Shown: positions 22,238 through 49,200, counted from the first letter of the stretch. The stretch: DNA of 64,000 nt from Halichondria panicea (GCF_963675165.1 NC_087389.1:3010001-3074000), one strand, 5' to 3'. Program-made: numbers and translations. Notes: generated from the sequence alone by a model not told the origin.

Positions 22238-22884
22238 CAGCAGTTTTAAGCACCTTTGCAACACATGAACACAAGCATAAAACCACAATGTACTATTGTA
22301 GTAAATTGTGGTTACTCAAATGGGAGACCATTTGCAGTACTGCCAGTCCAGTGGTGTACTAAAAGTAGGAACCAGGCCCCTAACACTGCATGCTTGCTTT
22401 TTACCCAAGCTCAATTGAATCAAAGATCAAGCTTTTAATTGTACCAAATACACCAATCAATACCAGAGCATGCAATTTTTTTAGGGGACTACCCTAAGAC
22501 CCCCTTGCAGGCGCACTTTAATGTGTGCACATGCGTATCAGCTCCCCTTCCAAACTATCCATGCTCTCTAAGTGATAACTCTCTTCCTACGCCACTGCTA
22601 TCACTGCTGTCAATAATTATGTTCACATTTCAAATTGCTAGTTATTTTTTCTGTGTGATATGAAGTACACACCTCAGCTCTGGTACATCATTCTCCATCT
22701 CACATCTGTGGAGTAGGCCTTATTACTGCAACCCTGTATATAGCTAGATCTATAGTTGTTGTGTTAGTACACTGGCCAATTTTTATTTGGTAAGAAACCA
22801 CTCAAGGCTAGCCTGCATGTAGTCCATGTTTACATCGTGATTTACCCATTTGTGTGTGTGTTGCAAAGGTGCTTAAAACTGCTG
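22238..22884. mobile_element. TIR element CAGCAGTTTTAAGCACC, TA-flanked
   Basis: The left end CAGCAGTTTTAAGCACCTTTGCA is the exact inverse of the right end TGCAAAGGTGCTTAAAACTGCTG, and TA lies outside both. The 647 bp element has no conserved coding sequence. It is Tc1/mariner-like by its ends and target. Confidence 0.85.
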
Positions 22885-23116
22885 TACGCAGACGTTAGGA
22901 ATGTCACATGATTGATGACCGCGTGGCCAACCTCTGATAAGCTTTGACCCTAGATGGGCGTGCCCGTCTACCTGCTACATGTACCTTGCTTGATTCACAT
23001 TTTCAGATTCTTTGTGTGTGCTATAATTAGAACGATACCGATTAAAAGCTCGAAAACATCTCTCTGCTACTCCTCGATCTCATGCTCAGAAATCGATAAT
23101 TACGAGGATATCTAAA

Positions 23117-24925
23117 ATGTCAGTGGCAAGTACAACTTCAGAGTATCTACTAACAGCGATGTTAAACTACACTGAAAGAACCAATGGCAATGGGGCACCA
23201 ACTGTTGATTCATGTGTAGATTGCTCAGCCTCTAGCTCTCTGCTCAAGTCACCAAAACTTGACTCAGTCTCTGTACCAAATTCATTGGATTGTGAACAAT
23301 TAGAAGCACGATCACAGTCTGAACCTATGCTTGTAAAACTCAATGAATCACGTTGGAATCCCATTTCATCTGCTTCAAAATGTGCAGACCCGAAATGTAG
23401 GAAACGTTTTACATCACTTCTCCATCGTCGACGAAACTGCAGTATGTGTGGCGAGGTATTCTGTCGGGGTTGTACAATTTATAGGCGCAAAATTTCTGCA
23501 AACGCAAAGCCTGATCCTCTTGGAACCTTTTTTAATGTGTGCAAGTGCTGCTACTATCTTGAATCTGATTATGGCATGTCTACTGACCTCTTTAAAGAAT
23601 TTAGTGAACACCGGAGTGCAATGTTTGGGCTGAAAAACGCTGCAGTCAATACAGATCTACGAAATCCACTATGTGGTCAAAAATTATCTGCACTAAAATG
23701 CATATTGCTGAAACTGGAAGTACAAAAGCTGTCGGAAGGCTACAAAGCAAATACTGGTCTACTACGAGGAATTTTATCAGAAGTTAAGGTTCCTGCATGG
23801 CAAAAGCTACCACGGTGGGTGGATTCTAGAAAAGCTTCTGGCTGCTTTAACTGTGGACACACGTTTGGCTTACTGTCTGGAAAGTTAAAAAAGCTCAATT
23901 GTCGTGTTGGTGGCCAAGTGTTTTGCTCTGACTGCTGTAAGGATGAAATTGTACTGTATTGTGAAGATGAAGAGATCAAGTGGGCAATTAACGGGAAACA
24001 AGGAGGCCCATCTGTGACACCCAGCAGCTATATGCTTTTGCCAATTTGTTGCCACTGTTCTCATGACTTACAAGCGATTGTTCCTGAACAAGTACCTTCT
24101 TCCTCCCAATGTACAAGCTACCTACAAACACTTCACCTCAGGCGTCAAAAACTCTCAAAGCTTGAAGAAAAAATTGAAACTGCTCTACCTGAATACATGA
24201 AAGTTGTGGATGCCTTAGATGTGACCAACAATAGTCCCAGGTCTATAAGCGGACGTAATCCACTGCAAATTCTAGTTAAAGTTCAAACTGACTTGTCAGA
24301 TGTGTTTTCGTCGCTAGCTGTTCAAAGCCAAAGCCTGAAACATCTAAAGCCTGAAACAGAAACAGAGAAAAAACTGCACAGAAACGTAACGATTGGTACG
24401 TATCGGTACTACAGTGAAAACATGTTTCAATTCAGGTTATTCAAAAATCGATTGTGTGAGCTTATACCAACGGACCACCTAGAAGAAATCCAACAGAGTG
24501 TAAGTCAAAGAAGCATGGAACGTGTCCATGTGTACCTTCAGCAACTTATGTTTGAGCTCCTAGACCTGAAGAAACGATACTATTTTAATGACGACTTCTT
24601 TGAGCCAATAATGGATACAATTAGAAGTATGGAAGAAGAGTTAAGGCCTTTTCTGGAGTATCGAAATGAAAGCTGGGAAAAACATGCTAAGTGCTCTCTC
24701 GACTTCGTCAGATGTGAGCTTGAAGCAGGACATCGAGCATTAACATTAGATGCCAAACTTAATGATCAAGCACTTGTTCGATGTATTGTTATCGGTCAAA
24801 TATCAAGCCGATTGCATGAGTGTTACAGAGAATTGCAAGCAAAGACTATTGACCGTGAGTTTTTGAAGACAAAACAAAGTGTCCATGATGCCTTTGTGAC
24901 AATAGATAATTTGCTGGCTCAGTAA
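23117..24925 (+). CDS. Rabenosyn-5-like protein with two FYVE-type fingers (paralogue 2)
   Basis: This is a single 602-residue frame. Residues 89-145 form a FYVE-type finger: CADPKC, HRRRNCSMCGEVFCRGC, then NVCKCC; the basic patch is RRRNCS in place of the usual R(R/K)HHCR. A second finger at 243-314 (CFNCGHTF, LNCRVGGQVFCSDCC, ICCHC) aligns with the one in the upstream paralogue and has lost the His-His patch. Between the fingers lies HRSAM...VPAWQKLPRWVDS, and after them ALPEYMKVVDALD, NPLQILVKVQTDL and IPTDHLEEIQQ, in the order seen in Rabenosyn-5 around its FYVE and Rab-binding helices. KWAINGKQGGPS is identical in both paralogues. The stop lies 164 bp from the stop of the forkhead gene on the other strand. 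A role in endosomal trafficking is inferred from the family. Assignment to true ZFYVE20 is uncertain because the N-terminal C2H2 finger and NPF motifs are absent. Confidence 0.75.
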   Translation: MSVASTTSEYLLTAMLNYTERTNGNGAPTVDSCVDCSASSSLLKSPKLDSVSVPNSLDCEQLEARSQSEPMLVKLNESRWNPISSASKCADPKCRKRFTSLLHRRRNCSMCGEVFCRGCTIYRRKISANAKPDPLGTFFNVCKCCYYLESDYGMSTDLFKEFSEHRSAMFGLKNAAVNTDLRNPLCGQKLSALKCILLKLEVQKLSEGYKANTGLLRGILSEVKVPAWQKLPRWVDSRKASGCFNCGHTFGLLSGKLKKLNCRVGGQVFCSDCCKDEIVLYCEDEEIKWAINGKQGGPSVTPSSYMLLPICCHCSHDLQAIVPEQVPSSSQCTSYLQTLHLRRQKLSKLEEKIETALPEYMKVVDALDVTNNSPRSISGRNPLQILVKVQTDLSDVFSSLAVQSQSLKHLKPETETEKKLHRNVTIGTYRYYSENMFQFRLFKNRLCELIPTDHLEEIQQSVSQRSMERVHVYLQQLMFELLDLKKRYYFNDDFFEPIMDTIRSMEEELRPFLEYRNESWEKHAKCSLDFVRCELEAGHRALTLDAKLNDQALVRCIVIGQISSRLHECYRELQAKTIDREFLKTKQSVHDAFVTIDNLLAQ

Positions 24926-25089
24926 CACATAGTAGTATTATAATGACATTATTGTGGTGTTATTCAAATCGCTATTTATAGTTATACAAAAATACCTGCG
25001 TGTGCTATTGGTGGACATAACTTCTTAATAAATTATTGGTTTAAAAATGACTCAAACTAAGATAACAATCATGCTCTATATTGTTAAGT

Positions 25090-28000
25090 TTACCTAGACA
25101 GAGAAGGAGGTGTCAGTCCTGGGAGACCTAGTGCTTGCAGTGACCCTATCCTAATTGAAGTATTTGGAGATTCACTCGTGACATTCAAAGAAGGAAACAT
25201 GTCATGATGAGGTGTACCAAAAGGGGGCAGAATGTTTGAAATCGGACTAAAAAGTTTCAATGGTGTACTACACTTCATGCTTGGAGAATCAAGGGATGTA
25301 GATGGTCGGAAAGGCGTGAAGATTCCACTATCCATATTAGGGTCGTTTAGAGGAGTGAGAGGTGACGGCACAATATTTGAGCCTGGTCGTCGTTTTGGAG
25401 TACCACAATGTGGAGACACAAAATTAGCATAAAGAGGTGATAAAGATATCCCTCCAGGTCCAATTTCTATGTCATTGACTATATCTTTGAGTGGCGTAAG
25501 TAGTGATGAATCGAGGAAGCTGAGACTAATATCGTGCTCTCTTGAGGGGGTAGTCATTGCAAACATAGAGCATTGGTGACCAGTAGAAGATCTACAACAA
25601 TTTTCTTTGTTTGTAGTATGCCATGATTTAGAAGATCGACAACATTTATTGACCAAGATTTCTCTTCTTTTTTTCCGCTTGGGTGTGAAGATTGCTTCAA
25701 TGGTGGCCTCAGAATTGATAGAGTCATCATCGTCAGTATTTGGACTTTGCCTGTGTATGTACACTTTAGGCAGCTGCTTAGCATAGCTATGGTCGATTAA
25801 ATGTAAAGGTATACAGGTGACCTTATGTTCGGCTATTTCAGAAGATTTCTGCAATATTATAGATTCATCTTCAGATGATTGCAAAAGCAGCACTTCTTCT
25901 TGATGTGGAATATAGCCAACAGTATTACTAACAGAAAAGTATGGTCGGTTAGTAGCAACTCTATCTGATCTAGGCAAAACAGGGATAAATTGCCCTCGAC
26001 TCTTAACTGTGTGAGTGGTTGGCGTTCGATTGTAAACTGACTCAGGATCAATAACTGGAGGTTGAAAAGTGGAAAAAAGGGGGATGGCTCGCTTCAGTTC
26101 ATCTTCCCCATCTGCCAAGAGAGTCCAGTATGACCCATTTCCTCTTCGAGGTGGATACTGGTACACTTTCATGAACATTCCCTTTCGAATAGAGAGATTG
26201 TGGCGAATTGAATTCTGCAAAGCAACAATAAAAAGGTGCAATCAAAGTTAATTAGCAATGTGTGGGCTGAGTACTACCTCCCTAACCCTAACCCAGGCGG
26301 ATTTTTCTTTAGAAAGATATGGCCAGGTATCTTCATGTGCGCATTTGCTTTTATTCTCCGAATCTGAGGAATCTCGCTCTTCTACATATCTATAGCTGGT
26401 TGAGAAGGCTTGCACACTATTCTGAGGCCAGAAGAGGCTCTCCTCTACATCTGGATATCTGAGTTTGGTTCCGTATAGGCTATGGCAAGTTTTTGTGCTT
26501 CCTACTGCTGCTTGAGAAGCCTAAACAAAATTTAATACAAACACTATTTTGTACAGACATGACATAACTCCTCTATTATATACCGTATAATATGCTTGAT
26601 CAGGAGCCGCGGCTACTAAATGTTTCATTTTGCTGGAAGAGGAGGCTACAATTCAAGAGGGGCCACTGTTCAAGAGCGGCGTTTATTAGCTCCAGATAAT
26701 TTAGTTTGTCATCAAAAGTTATTTTCACCTGCATAAACTTGAACTCTGCCATGAGAAAGTCTTTGTGAAGCACTAACAAGCTGCTACTCATAGCTACGTA
26801 CATGTAGCTAGCTGCTAGTAATAATTTTTTTGGCTGCCACGTGCAGAAATGCTAGAGTCAAAGTTCACTGAGGCTACTATTTGAGAGCGGCTACTAAATG
26901 TTTCATTTTGCTAGCAAGGGAGGCTACTATTTGAGTGCGGCCTTTATACAAGAGCGGCCTCTGATCGAGCATATACGGTAGGCTATAATTATTATTCTAG
27001 GGCTAGGATTGTCCAATTAGCAGCAGAGAAACTATTAAATATTCGAGTTTTCCACGCGTCCCTCTCCATGATAGCTATAATTATGCAAAGCTCGCGGCAT
27101 CAGTAAAACTGAGTAATGCCACAAAGTACAGTTCTTTAGTTAGACACTAGTTGATAAGATCTACATGGGAAGAACATGGGAAAAGTGCCTCAGAGCAGGT
27201 ATACTATTAGCCTCCTTCACCGGCCTTCATAGAAAAGAAGGCCTGCTATCGACTGCTTGCGCATGCGCCAAATTATTGGATATTTTTTCCTGTAAAATTT
27301 CTAGAGAAAATATCCTAAAAGTCATACACAGAGCTATATAGCTAGCTAGCTAGAGACAGAGCTGTGTAGGTTTGTTGTACAGCTATTTTCTTCTGCAGTA
27401 GCAGTAGTATAGTAGACTGTCACCAACGTTAGTGTTAAACGGGCGTGGACGTCCATATAGGCTCTTGTCAGCTTTCACTCCGTTCAGACGATCGTCATCC
27501 ACACTGTTGCAGGCTGTGAGTCTTTTGTTAACATAGCAGGCTATCAGAGAATGCTATCCGATGGGCTAGAAACCTTCAATCGAACTTTCTACCTACTTCC
27601 TTCAATCCACTTCCGTTCGTTGTGATGTCATAGTTTACTGAGCATATACGATGTTATCCAAAGCCCCCAGATACCGAGGGGATATTAGCGCATGCGCAAG
27701 CAGTCGATACCAGGCCCACTTCCCTAAGTGAAGTGGAAAGTGCGGCATGGGATCGAGGCTAGTATACTATGGGACTTAGTATACCTGCAACTTACTTAGT
27801 ATACCTACAGTGTAGTATTCTGTTGTCAAGTAATTGTATTGTAGTTAAGCATTGAGCGCATGCGCACTAGTATCTAAATGATTAGACACTGTTTTGTCGG
27901 TGTCCATGTAATTTAGAAGCCCTCAGCCACTTGTAGTACCCTTGCTACGCTCGGGATACTAAATCAGTGCCTTTGGGCTTCTAAATCCCATAGACACCTC

Positions 28001-29291
28001 CAAAACAGTGTATAACTATTAATAATTATATCCTGTTTTCATGCGGTTGCTAGGATGGCCACGGGATAACTAGGATAATTCCCTCTGATATTTCCCCAGA
28101 CATGTTTGCTACAAGATCATGTAGATAATTTTATCTACTTTTTGTATTTTTTAAACTTGTGCAGGCTGCCATATTAAAACCAATGTTTGGTTGCTTTTAC
28201 AAAGTCAAAGATAGTGAGGAGATGATAGAAAGCTAGTGCAGTCCAAGTGCTAGTGGGAGCCTGTGAGCCTTGCAAGGCTCCACTCGTACTGTACTATACT
28301 CTGCCTTGGCACTGCACTATTGCACTGCACACTGTCTGGCTCCAGCTCTGTGGGTATGGGTGGCTGTAGCAGCTTGTGAGGTTTTAGTCATGGAGGAGGA
28401 GTCAGGGCGGGGCTCAGAGTGTTTCCTAGATCAGCATTTCTTGACAGCGTGGCAATAAAGAATTCCGTGTCGAACGGTAAGCAATAGTATCTGTAGCTAG
28501 CTAGCTATTGACAGAGCAAGCTTCTCCTCAATGCTTTTTTTGTTTTCTGATAGTTGAACGTGAGTTACCATGGTAGAGGAGTAAATGCGCAATTATAGCT
28601 AGCCGATATATAACACTCATACTATGGTTGCTAGGGATTTATGGCACCGTAAACCACACCTCGCCCTCGGGCTTGGTGGGTTTACTGCCATAAATCCCTA
28701 GAACCATAGTATAACTATATTTAGTGCCTCCGACTCGTTCAAAACTGTAGAGCACACAATGGCCATCTGACCATTTAAACTGATAGAATGAGCACTGTCA
28801 CATGTTTTGAAAACACAGACTTACCTTCCAGGCTTTAGCTGCCGGAGTACGATAGAAAGGAAAAGTATTTTCGATCCACTTATAAATACCGCTCAATGTC
28901 AGCATTCGTTGTGGAGTACTGCATATAGCCAGTGCTATGAGAGAAGCATACGACAAAGGGGGTTTATTGCTGGTTCCTTTCTTTACACTGCAGTAATCCA
29001 GCTTCTTGCGACAGCTTTCCTTTGTTTCTACTGTTTCATCTGCAAAGATAGTAGCTCTACGTTTGCGAGACTGTATACACCGCATTCCTGGTATCTCATC
29101 CCCTAGACAAAGAGAAAAATAGTACAAAGCATGTAAAATTTCTTGAACTTACCGGCATCCATTTTTTGAAGCCACTGCATGTCAGTCAGACTATCATCCA
29201 TTGCTTCACAACCAAAGTCAAGACCAGAGTCATTTTCAGACAACGGTTGAGATACAACAGAAATATGAGGGGCAGTGGTTCCTTGGTCCAT
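25090..29291 (-). CDS. Forkhead transcription factor, FOXM-like
   Basis: Three exons on the minus strand, 29291-29153, 29102-28825 and 26214-25090, give 513 residues with phases 1 and 0. The forkhead domain spans about residues 93-178: [55 protein letters not shown]. An intron splits it between AWK and NSIRHNLS. The usual KPPYSY is KPPLSY. The 300-residue C-terminal part is full of SP/TP sites ([32 protein letters not shown]), as expected for a CDK-regulated factor. [10 protein letters not shown] after the domain resembles the corresponding part of FOXM1, but the domain alone does not rule out FOXJ2/3 or FOXN. The 2.6 kb second intron holds repeats at 26583-26978 and 27139-28015. It shares a 644 bp upstream region with CTSD. 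Confidence 0.86.
26583..26978. mobile_element. CCGTATAATATGCTTGATC MITE, TA-flanked
   Basis: The left end CCGTATAATATGCTTGATCAGGAGCCGC and right end CTCTGATCGAGCATATACGG are inverted repeats with TA outside. Internal units CGGCTACTAAATGTTTCATTTTGCT are repeated. A second copy starts at 63,949 and is cut by the window edge. Confidence 0.82.
27139..28015. mobile_element. Inverted copy of the GTTAGACACTG host element, empty site for the PHD element
   Basis: Read on the minus strand this copy runs from the foldback (28015-27882) straight into AATCATTTAGATACTAGTGCGCATGCGC, without the 1.7 kb PHD element found in the plus-strand copy. It ends at ACTAGTGTCTAA (about 27,140). It is itself interrupted by the TAG...CTA element 27208-27771. 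Confidence 0.8.
27208..27771. mobile_element. TAGCCTC...GAGGCTA element with 9 bp duplication, nested
   Basis: Identical 9 bp flanks GTATACTAT lie at 27199-27207 and 27772-27780. The 564 bp body is homologous to 31491-32062: both hold GACTG.TTGCGCATGCGC near each end, a TAGCTAGCTAGC run next to AGAGCTGTG, and CACAGCCTGCAACAGTGTGGAT. Its ends match those of the RecQ-bearing element at 6450-7522. Confidence 0.92.
28616..28711. repeat. Foldback inverted repeat
   Basis: ATACTATGGTTGCTAGGGATTTATGGC pairs with GCCATAAATCCCTAGAACCATAGTAT around a short loop with CTCGCCCTCGGGC. It lies in the second intron of the forkhead gene. Confidence 0.75.
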
Positions 29292-29935
29292 TTATACGTA
29301 AGATTTCAGTATGCTGTAACTAGAAGTATCGGATTAAAATGTGATAAAGATGATAAATTGTAAAGTGCTCCTGGCCTATTTTATATAAAAAAATTTAAGG
29401 TACTAAAACTGGTTGCTAAGGGAAATAAGTTAGTGTATAACAAACTTACTACTGGTCCTAGGTTGTTGTTTTTAGTGAATGTCAAAAGCAGAGGTAAAGT
29501 ACACAAATACGACTTCAACTAGATAGCTAGCTAGCGCTCTATAATAAAAATAATTTTTAGCAATCCATGAGAGCACTTTTCTGATCTTGAATTTAAACCG
29601 CGGTTTTATGGAAACGTTTTCTGCGCATGCCTGGAATTATGCTTTTGCTAACCTCGTTCCCAGGCTGAGTTGTCTAATATTTTATTAATAAAAGCGAAAA
29701 CTCGGCCTGAGAAGCAGTTCACATGATCATTTTACATTTTGCAGTAAAACCTCGAAAACTATCCGCGTTACGCCCTATAAACGAGGCTATTTTTCCGGGT
29801 AACTCCCTCAAAATAAGTTACCAATCCCTCTTCCCCTTAATTCTATGATACATGATATCAGATTAAAGTGCACGTGTATTTTCTGGTGAAGGATCTTTAT
29901 GCTGCAGCTAGCTGATCTGAAGTGAGAGATTGAAA
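29292..29935. promoter_or_regulatory. Divergent upstream region of the forkhead gene and CTSD
   Basis: This 644 bp region separates the two start codons, which face away from each other. A solo end of the GGGATTGG repeat family (TTACCAATCCCTCTTCCCC) lies at about 29,818-29,850. No TATA box is obvious. The promoter role is inferred from position. Confidence 0.5.
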
Positions 29936-44172
<14,237 letters not shown>

Positions 44173-46294
44173 TTGGGTGTTGTGCTGAACGTACTTTCAT
44201 GAACAAAAAATGTTGTATTATAATTATGTAATTATAATTATCAGAGATGATTTTTGTTTGCTATCAGGAATTAACCCTGTATGTTAATTGGGTCCTCTCC
44301 TAGTTAAATCCAATAGTGAAATTTGCTCATAATAATTATGCACTGGGAGAAAAAAACCGATCCATTTGATAACATACGAGAGTAACTACTTTAATCAGAT
44401 GTACACATATATAATCATAAGAGTGTTCAAGAACTCGTAGTGCATACATTATTTCTTGTGCAGGCATTGGCCATGCAGGCAAACAGCTAGTTAATTAGTG
44501 AACCTGCAAAGGGGTGAGCACTTCATCTTTAACAGAGTCAGGGTCCTATTAGTAAAACTGTATAGACCGAACAATAGAGGAATTGGTATGAGGTCATTCT
44601 AGCTCAGATTACTATTAATTTTGATAAAAATGGAGAAAATTAATCACATACTGTACCATATAATTATGAAAGCAGCCCTAAATACTAACATAGTTCGTAC
44701 TGTACGTACTATAGTCAGAGCTTTCGTTTATATATACTAAGATGAGGTCATAAAATTTTGTATTGGAGGCTGCATTCTCAAAAGAAAATAAAATGGTCAC
44801 AGGTACTTAATGCACACAACATGCCAGTAACCATGGCATTGAGTGTACAGTATCTATGGTAAAACTGAGTTTATACCCTCGCACCCCTGAGTTTATACAC
44901 CATCAATAGCTTGATCCTATTTATAATCACAACAGAAATCGGTTGAGCTATCGCGCCCCAGAGGAATCAGCTTGAAAGAGATCCATGCAGGATATAATTG
45001 CAACCTTTGACGTTTTATTGCATTCTTAAAAACCACAAGATATGGAAATTATATAGCTTTCCGTGGCTAGGGTATAAATTACTTAAGTAACATGAATTGG
45101 GAATTTTTAAAAGATAACCTGATTTTCATATCACCATAATCATCTTAATAATTGTATTATAGCGTACATTTGCTTAGGTGACTCATTATACCAAACATTA
45201 CATACTTCACTGAAATTCGAAGTGCTTCTAATTATCTATAATTATGCTGCAGAGCTGCTAAGCTTCCCCTAAAAGTTAGTATTTCTATGCAGTCCGTTAT
45301 AATCATAAATGAAGTCAAAATTAACCACGTGCACATAACTCAACGCAAAATAATAGTTTGCAGATCCACACAGGTTTTTTTTGTAGGAATTATGTTTCAC
45401 CATCATGCAAAAGCTACTTTTTTTTTTTAAAAGCATCAGCCTTCACTAGGCAGCATTGCTTGTAGTGGGAACTGCTTTTTTTTTTACCCAGGAACTGAAA
45501 CCCCTTTCTGCTCTTGCTACTACCAAACCATGTCATTACTTCCATCGCATTGTAGCCTTTACGACAGGACTGGCAGATTAGAAATAGTTTGGTTTGACAA
45601 ACAGTTTGGAAGTTTATTTACTGTTACACATATAGTTTACACAGTCCAGTCCATATTGACAGTATAGCCACAGATAAATTGGTTGGGACTGTGGGACAGT
45701 ACATGTAAATACCGTAGGTAGATCTGATGCCTGAACCATGCCAGTCGTCATTGCACACAAGTAGATAGTAAGGTAGAGAGTGTTACACCTGTATGGTAGT
45801 AGAGCACCAGCTATAGGTGAATTAGCTTAGTGTTTAGACTTGCTCTGCCTATATAATTATTGTTGTTTTCTTATTTCTCGTTCCATTCCATTTCTCTCCC
45901 TGTTTTATCACCACACAACTTTTGCAAGCAACTGACCTGAAAAACTCTGTATACGGTATATAATAGAGAGATCGAGAGAGTATCGAACGTAGGCAAATGT
46001 GCAATAGATGTATGCGGATCGAGAGTAACGTGACTTCCTGTGTCTGTAATGGGTTTGGAATGTGCATGCACTGCATGCACTAACCAATCCAAGTGTGTGT
46101 GATGTAAGATTGCTCTCACGCAGTCTTTGATACGCTAACTAGAACTTTGCATTGTCAATAATAATTTTGAGCTGGCTCAGCTGTTGCACGTGAGCCTACA
46201 CCTAGCCTAACAATACAAGAATACAATCTCAACCTCGCCAATAATCAAAATACTAACCTACATTAATTGTCACTATAACTTTAATTTACTCTCT
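44173..46294. other. Intergenic region between CTSD and ATP5IF1 3' ends
   Basis: Both neighbouring genes end here. The sequence is AT-rich with several runs of TAATTATAATTAT and poly-T. No conserved frame and no clear transposon ends were seen. Confidence 0.5.
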
Positions 46295-49200
46295 CTAATC
46301 ACTGTCTTCGTTGCTACTATCTCTTAACTTTTTCTTGTGCCTCCTTATTTTTTCTTTGTGCCGTCTTATTTGATCTTCCAAGTCATCAATGGCTTCCTCG
46401 TGAGAATCGATTTCTTCCTCATAATGTTGTGCACGCTCTTCCTTAATCTTATTCAGCTGAGCAATTTCCTATAATAAGGGAGAGTAATGGATAATTAAAA
46501 AAATGAAAGTATATTGTGTACATAAATTACGGACTGTTAATCTGAGGCACATTGGTCTGCCAATGTTTCTGTCTGTCTGTTTTGTTTGTTGGTGTATTTT
46601 GAGTCAGCTCACCTGGCTGCCAAATGCTACTAGTTCTACTTATTATGCCCCGGTGCGCATGCGCAAGCGAGGTATACGGTAGTGTGTTTGTCTGTCTGTG
46701 TAGACTGCTACAGCTGCTCAAGGATCAATAAAGTGTAAGTAAAGTTTCTATAGGCATGTTTTCTTAGATTTTAATTCGTGGATTTGTAAAACAATTCTTT
46801 GTTCTCGAGTTATGCCTAGTTTTGCTGGTTCAAGTGGCATATACGGCACTGGATGTAGGTAGGGGGTTTGGGTTAGCAAAGATCAATAATAAAAGCAGCA
46901 AATTTTTACCACATCCACTGCACCGTATAAGCCTCATATCCCTCTACTTAGTAGTTATATAGCTCGGCACTAGAACGCTAACTATTGGTAGCTGCAAGAG
47001 TGAGAAGAGAACTGCAAAGCTCTAGCTGCATCAGCAGCCAGACATGGATAGCTATTGGTAGCTGCAAGAGTGAGAAGAGAACTGCAAAGCTCTAGCTGCA
47101 TCAGCAGCCAGACATGGATAGTTTTTAACAACAACCAGGTTGATCATTACCCGTTTCTCTGTGATTCTGCCTGCATACAGCAAAATTTATGCAAAAATGT
47201 TAATCATGATATAATGTGTATATAAGCTATTAAGCTATTGCTAGTAGCTTTCAGCACCTGCAGTGCTTTCATTTTCAGAGGTGTTCCACTGTGTACATTA
47301 ATTGTGAGCTATCGTTTGTTATAATACAGTGCTATATATAATAGTGTAGCAAGTGTCCAGCAAAAAGTAACATCTTGAAGCTCGATCTGGATCGCTGTGA
47401 AGACTGGATAGTGACAACAATCACTACATAAGAAAATACTGCGAAATAAAGCATAGCTTAGTGTATTTAGCCGCCAGTACATCGATCAATTTATGCTTGC
47501 ATGCTTTTGAAATTCTCTTGTTGAGGCTGCTGAGAAAGATATTTCACGTGTCGTACTTGAACTCATCATCACTTGGCTTGACCACACCCACTATTATCTT
47601 TTACACATGAAATGTAATGTAGACACTACTAGATGTTATTGAAGTGTAATTGGCTCTTTCCATAATTATAGCTTCTTATTGTCTGGAATCTCCTCACCTG
47701 GCTTTGTTGACATATCTTCACTTCAATTTAGGTTGCTAGGCAACCAAAACACACATTAAGCTTTAATTTTTACCACTGTCTAATTTTTAGTGACTGAATT
47801 TCAAGGCGTGCAGTGAAATGGTTAAGTCAGGGTTCTATAGCTAGCAGAACTAGAGCACTGAAGTGCAAACCCTCGGCTGGTGACATGATACTAAAGAAAA
47901 CGGAGGAATGGTAGACGTCTATAATTATAATGCAGTGCATGTGTAGCATGCCTATGACTAGCACAGCAACTCAAGAGCAATAAAACTAAAGTAACAACGT
48001 ACAACTACATGAGACATGCACTGTGGACTGGGATCACAGCAAAGAAGCCAGCCTGGAGTCTTAGACTAAGAGAAGTATGGCTCCTGCTAAGCTGGAGTAT
48101 AGGATCTAGAGTCGTCAAAACCAGTCACAATTCTACTTTCTTGACCCTAGGCCTATTCATTCTCAATTGTTTCTGGTACGGGATCACTTCAGCTGAAAAT
48201 AGGTAATAAAGCCTTGACTACGTTAACATCAAAGTCTGCCACTATTTAAAACAAGATACTGTTGTGTGATTCAGGCTATCCATGCTGTAAACGCAGTGCT
48301 GTGGCATCCAGGTGAGTAGAAAATCCCATCACAAACAAACAAACCAACAGACTACTATAACCCGTGGCCGCCCACGCGCCTTGGGTTAAAAATAAAGGGG
48401 GGGGGATAAGCTGACAAAGCACAATGATGATGACAGACTGAGAGAAATACCTAAATCTAGTCAGTCCTCAACACAGTATCTTCACATTAGGTGTTCAGTA
48501 GCAGCTCTACTGGACTCATATTGACTACATGTACTAGAAAGCTAGCTATACTAGAAGTCTTTAAAAAAAAAATTTGTTTTAAAGCTACCATGTGGTCAAT
48601 AGAGATGGTGCAGCGGAAGTAGATGTAGTCTACATGATGACGCACGCCCCTTGACAATTGTTGCTATCGGCCATCTTGGAGGGCAAGTACACGTTCAAAT
48701 GCTGCATGGAAGGCAAGTTAGAGTGCTTTTCGGGGCTTTCAAGGGAATCTACGGCTAGATATGAAGGGTAAGTGATTGGCACAATCCGTGATCCTTATGT
48801 CATAAATAACTGGACTGACTTTCCTGATGTTCTCTACCTGATGATATGATGCTAAGTATAGATATGAAGGGAAGTTCTAGTACTCAGACTTTGGAAGAAG
48901 TCTAGGTATTAGTCTATAAGTGTGGTCTGTTTGAGTGTGCAGGTACTGTTTGTCTGTGCAGGCTTGGAAAGGCATGCTGATGGGGATTGCTCCATAAAAT
49001 CAGGAATAGACTTGCAGCCATGGAAATGGTAAATAATAAATATAATGATGTGTATGATGTAGGACAAATCGTCACAAACGTGTCTGATTATTATTTGTTA
49101 CCACAATTATTAGTGAGAAGATTGAACCCTCCTGTAAGGCTTGGGCGGATGTGGCAGAAAGCCCCCTCTGGATCTCACCCAAGACACTAGATATATCTGT

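Larger units (their letters stand above)
21730..23116. other. Spacer between the two FYVE genes
   Basis: Holds the foldback at 21980-22090 and the TIR element at 22238-22884. The rest, including about 230 bp directly upstream of the second gene, is plain AT-rich sequence that probably contains its promoter. Confidence 0.5.
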
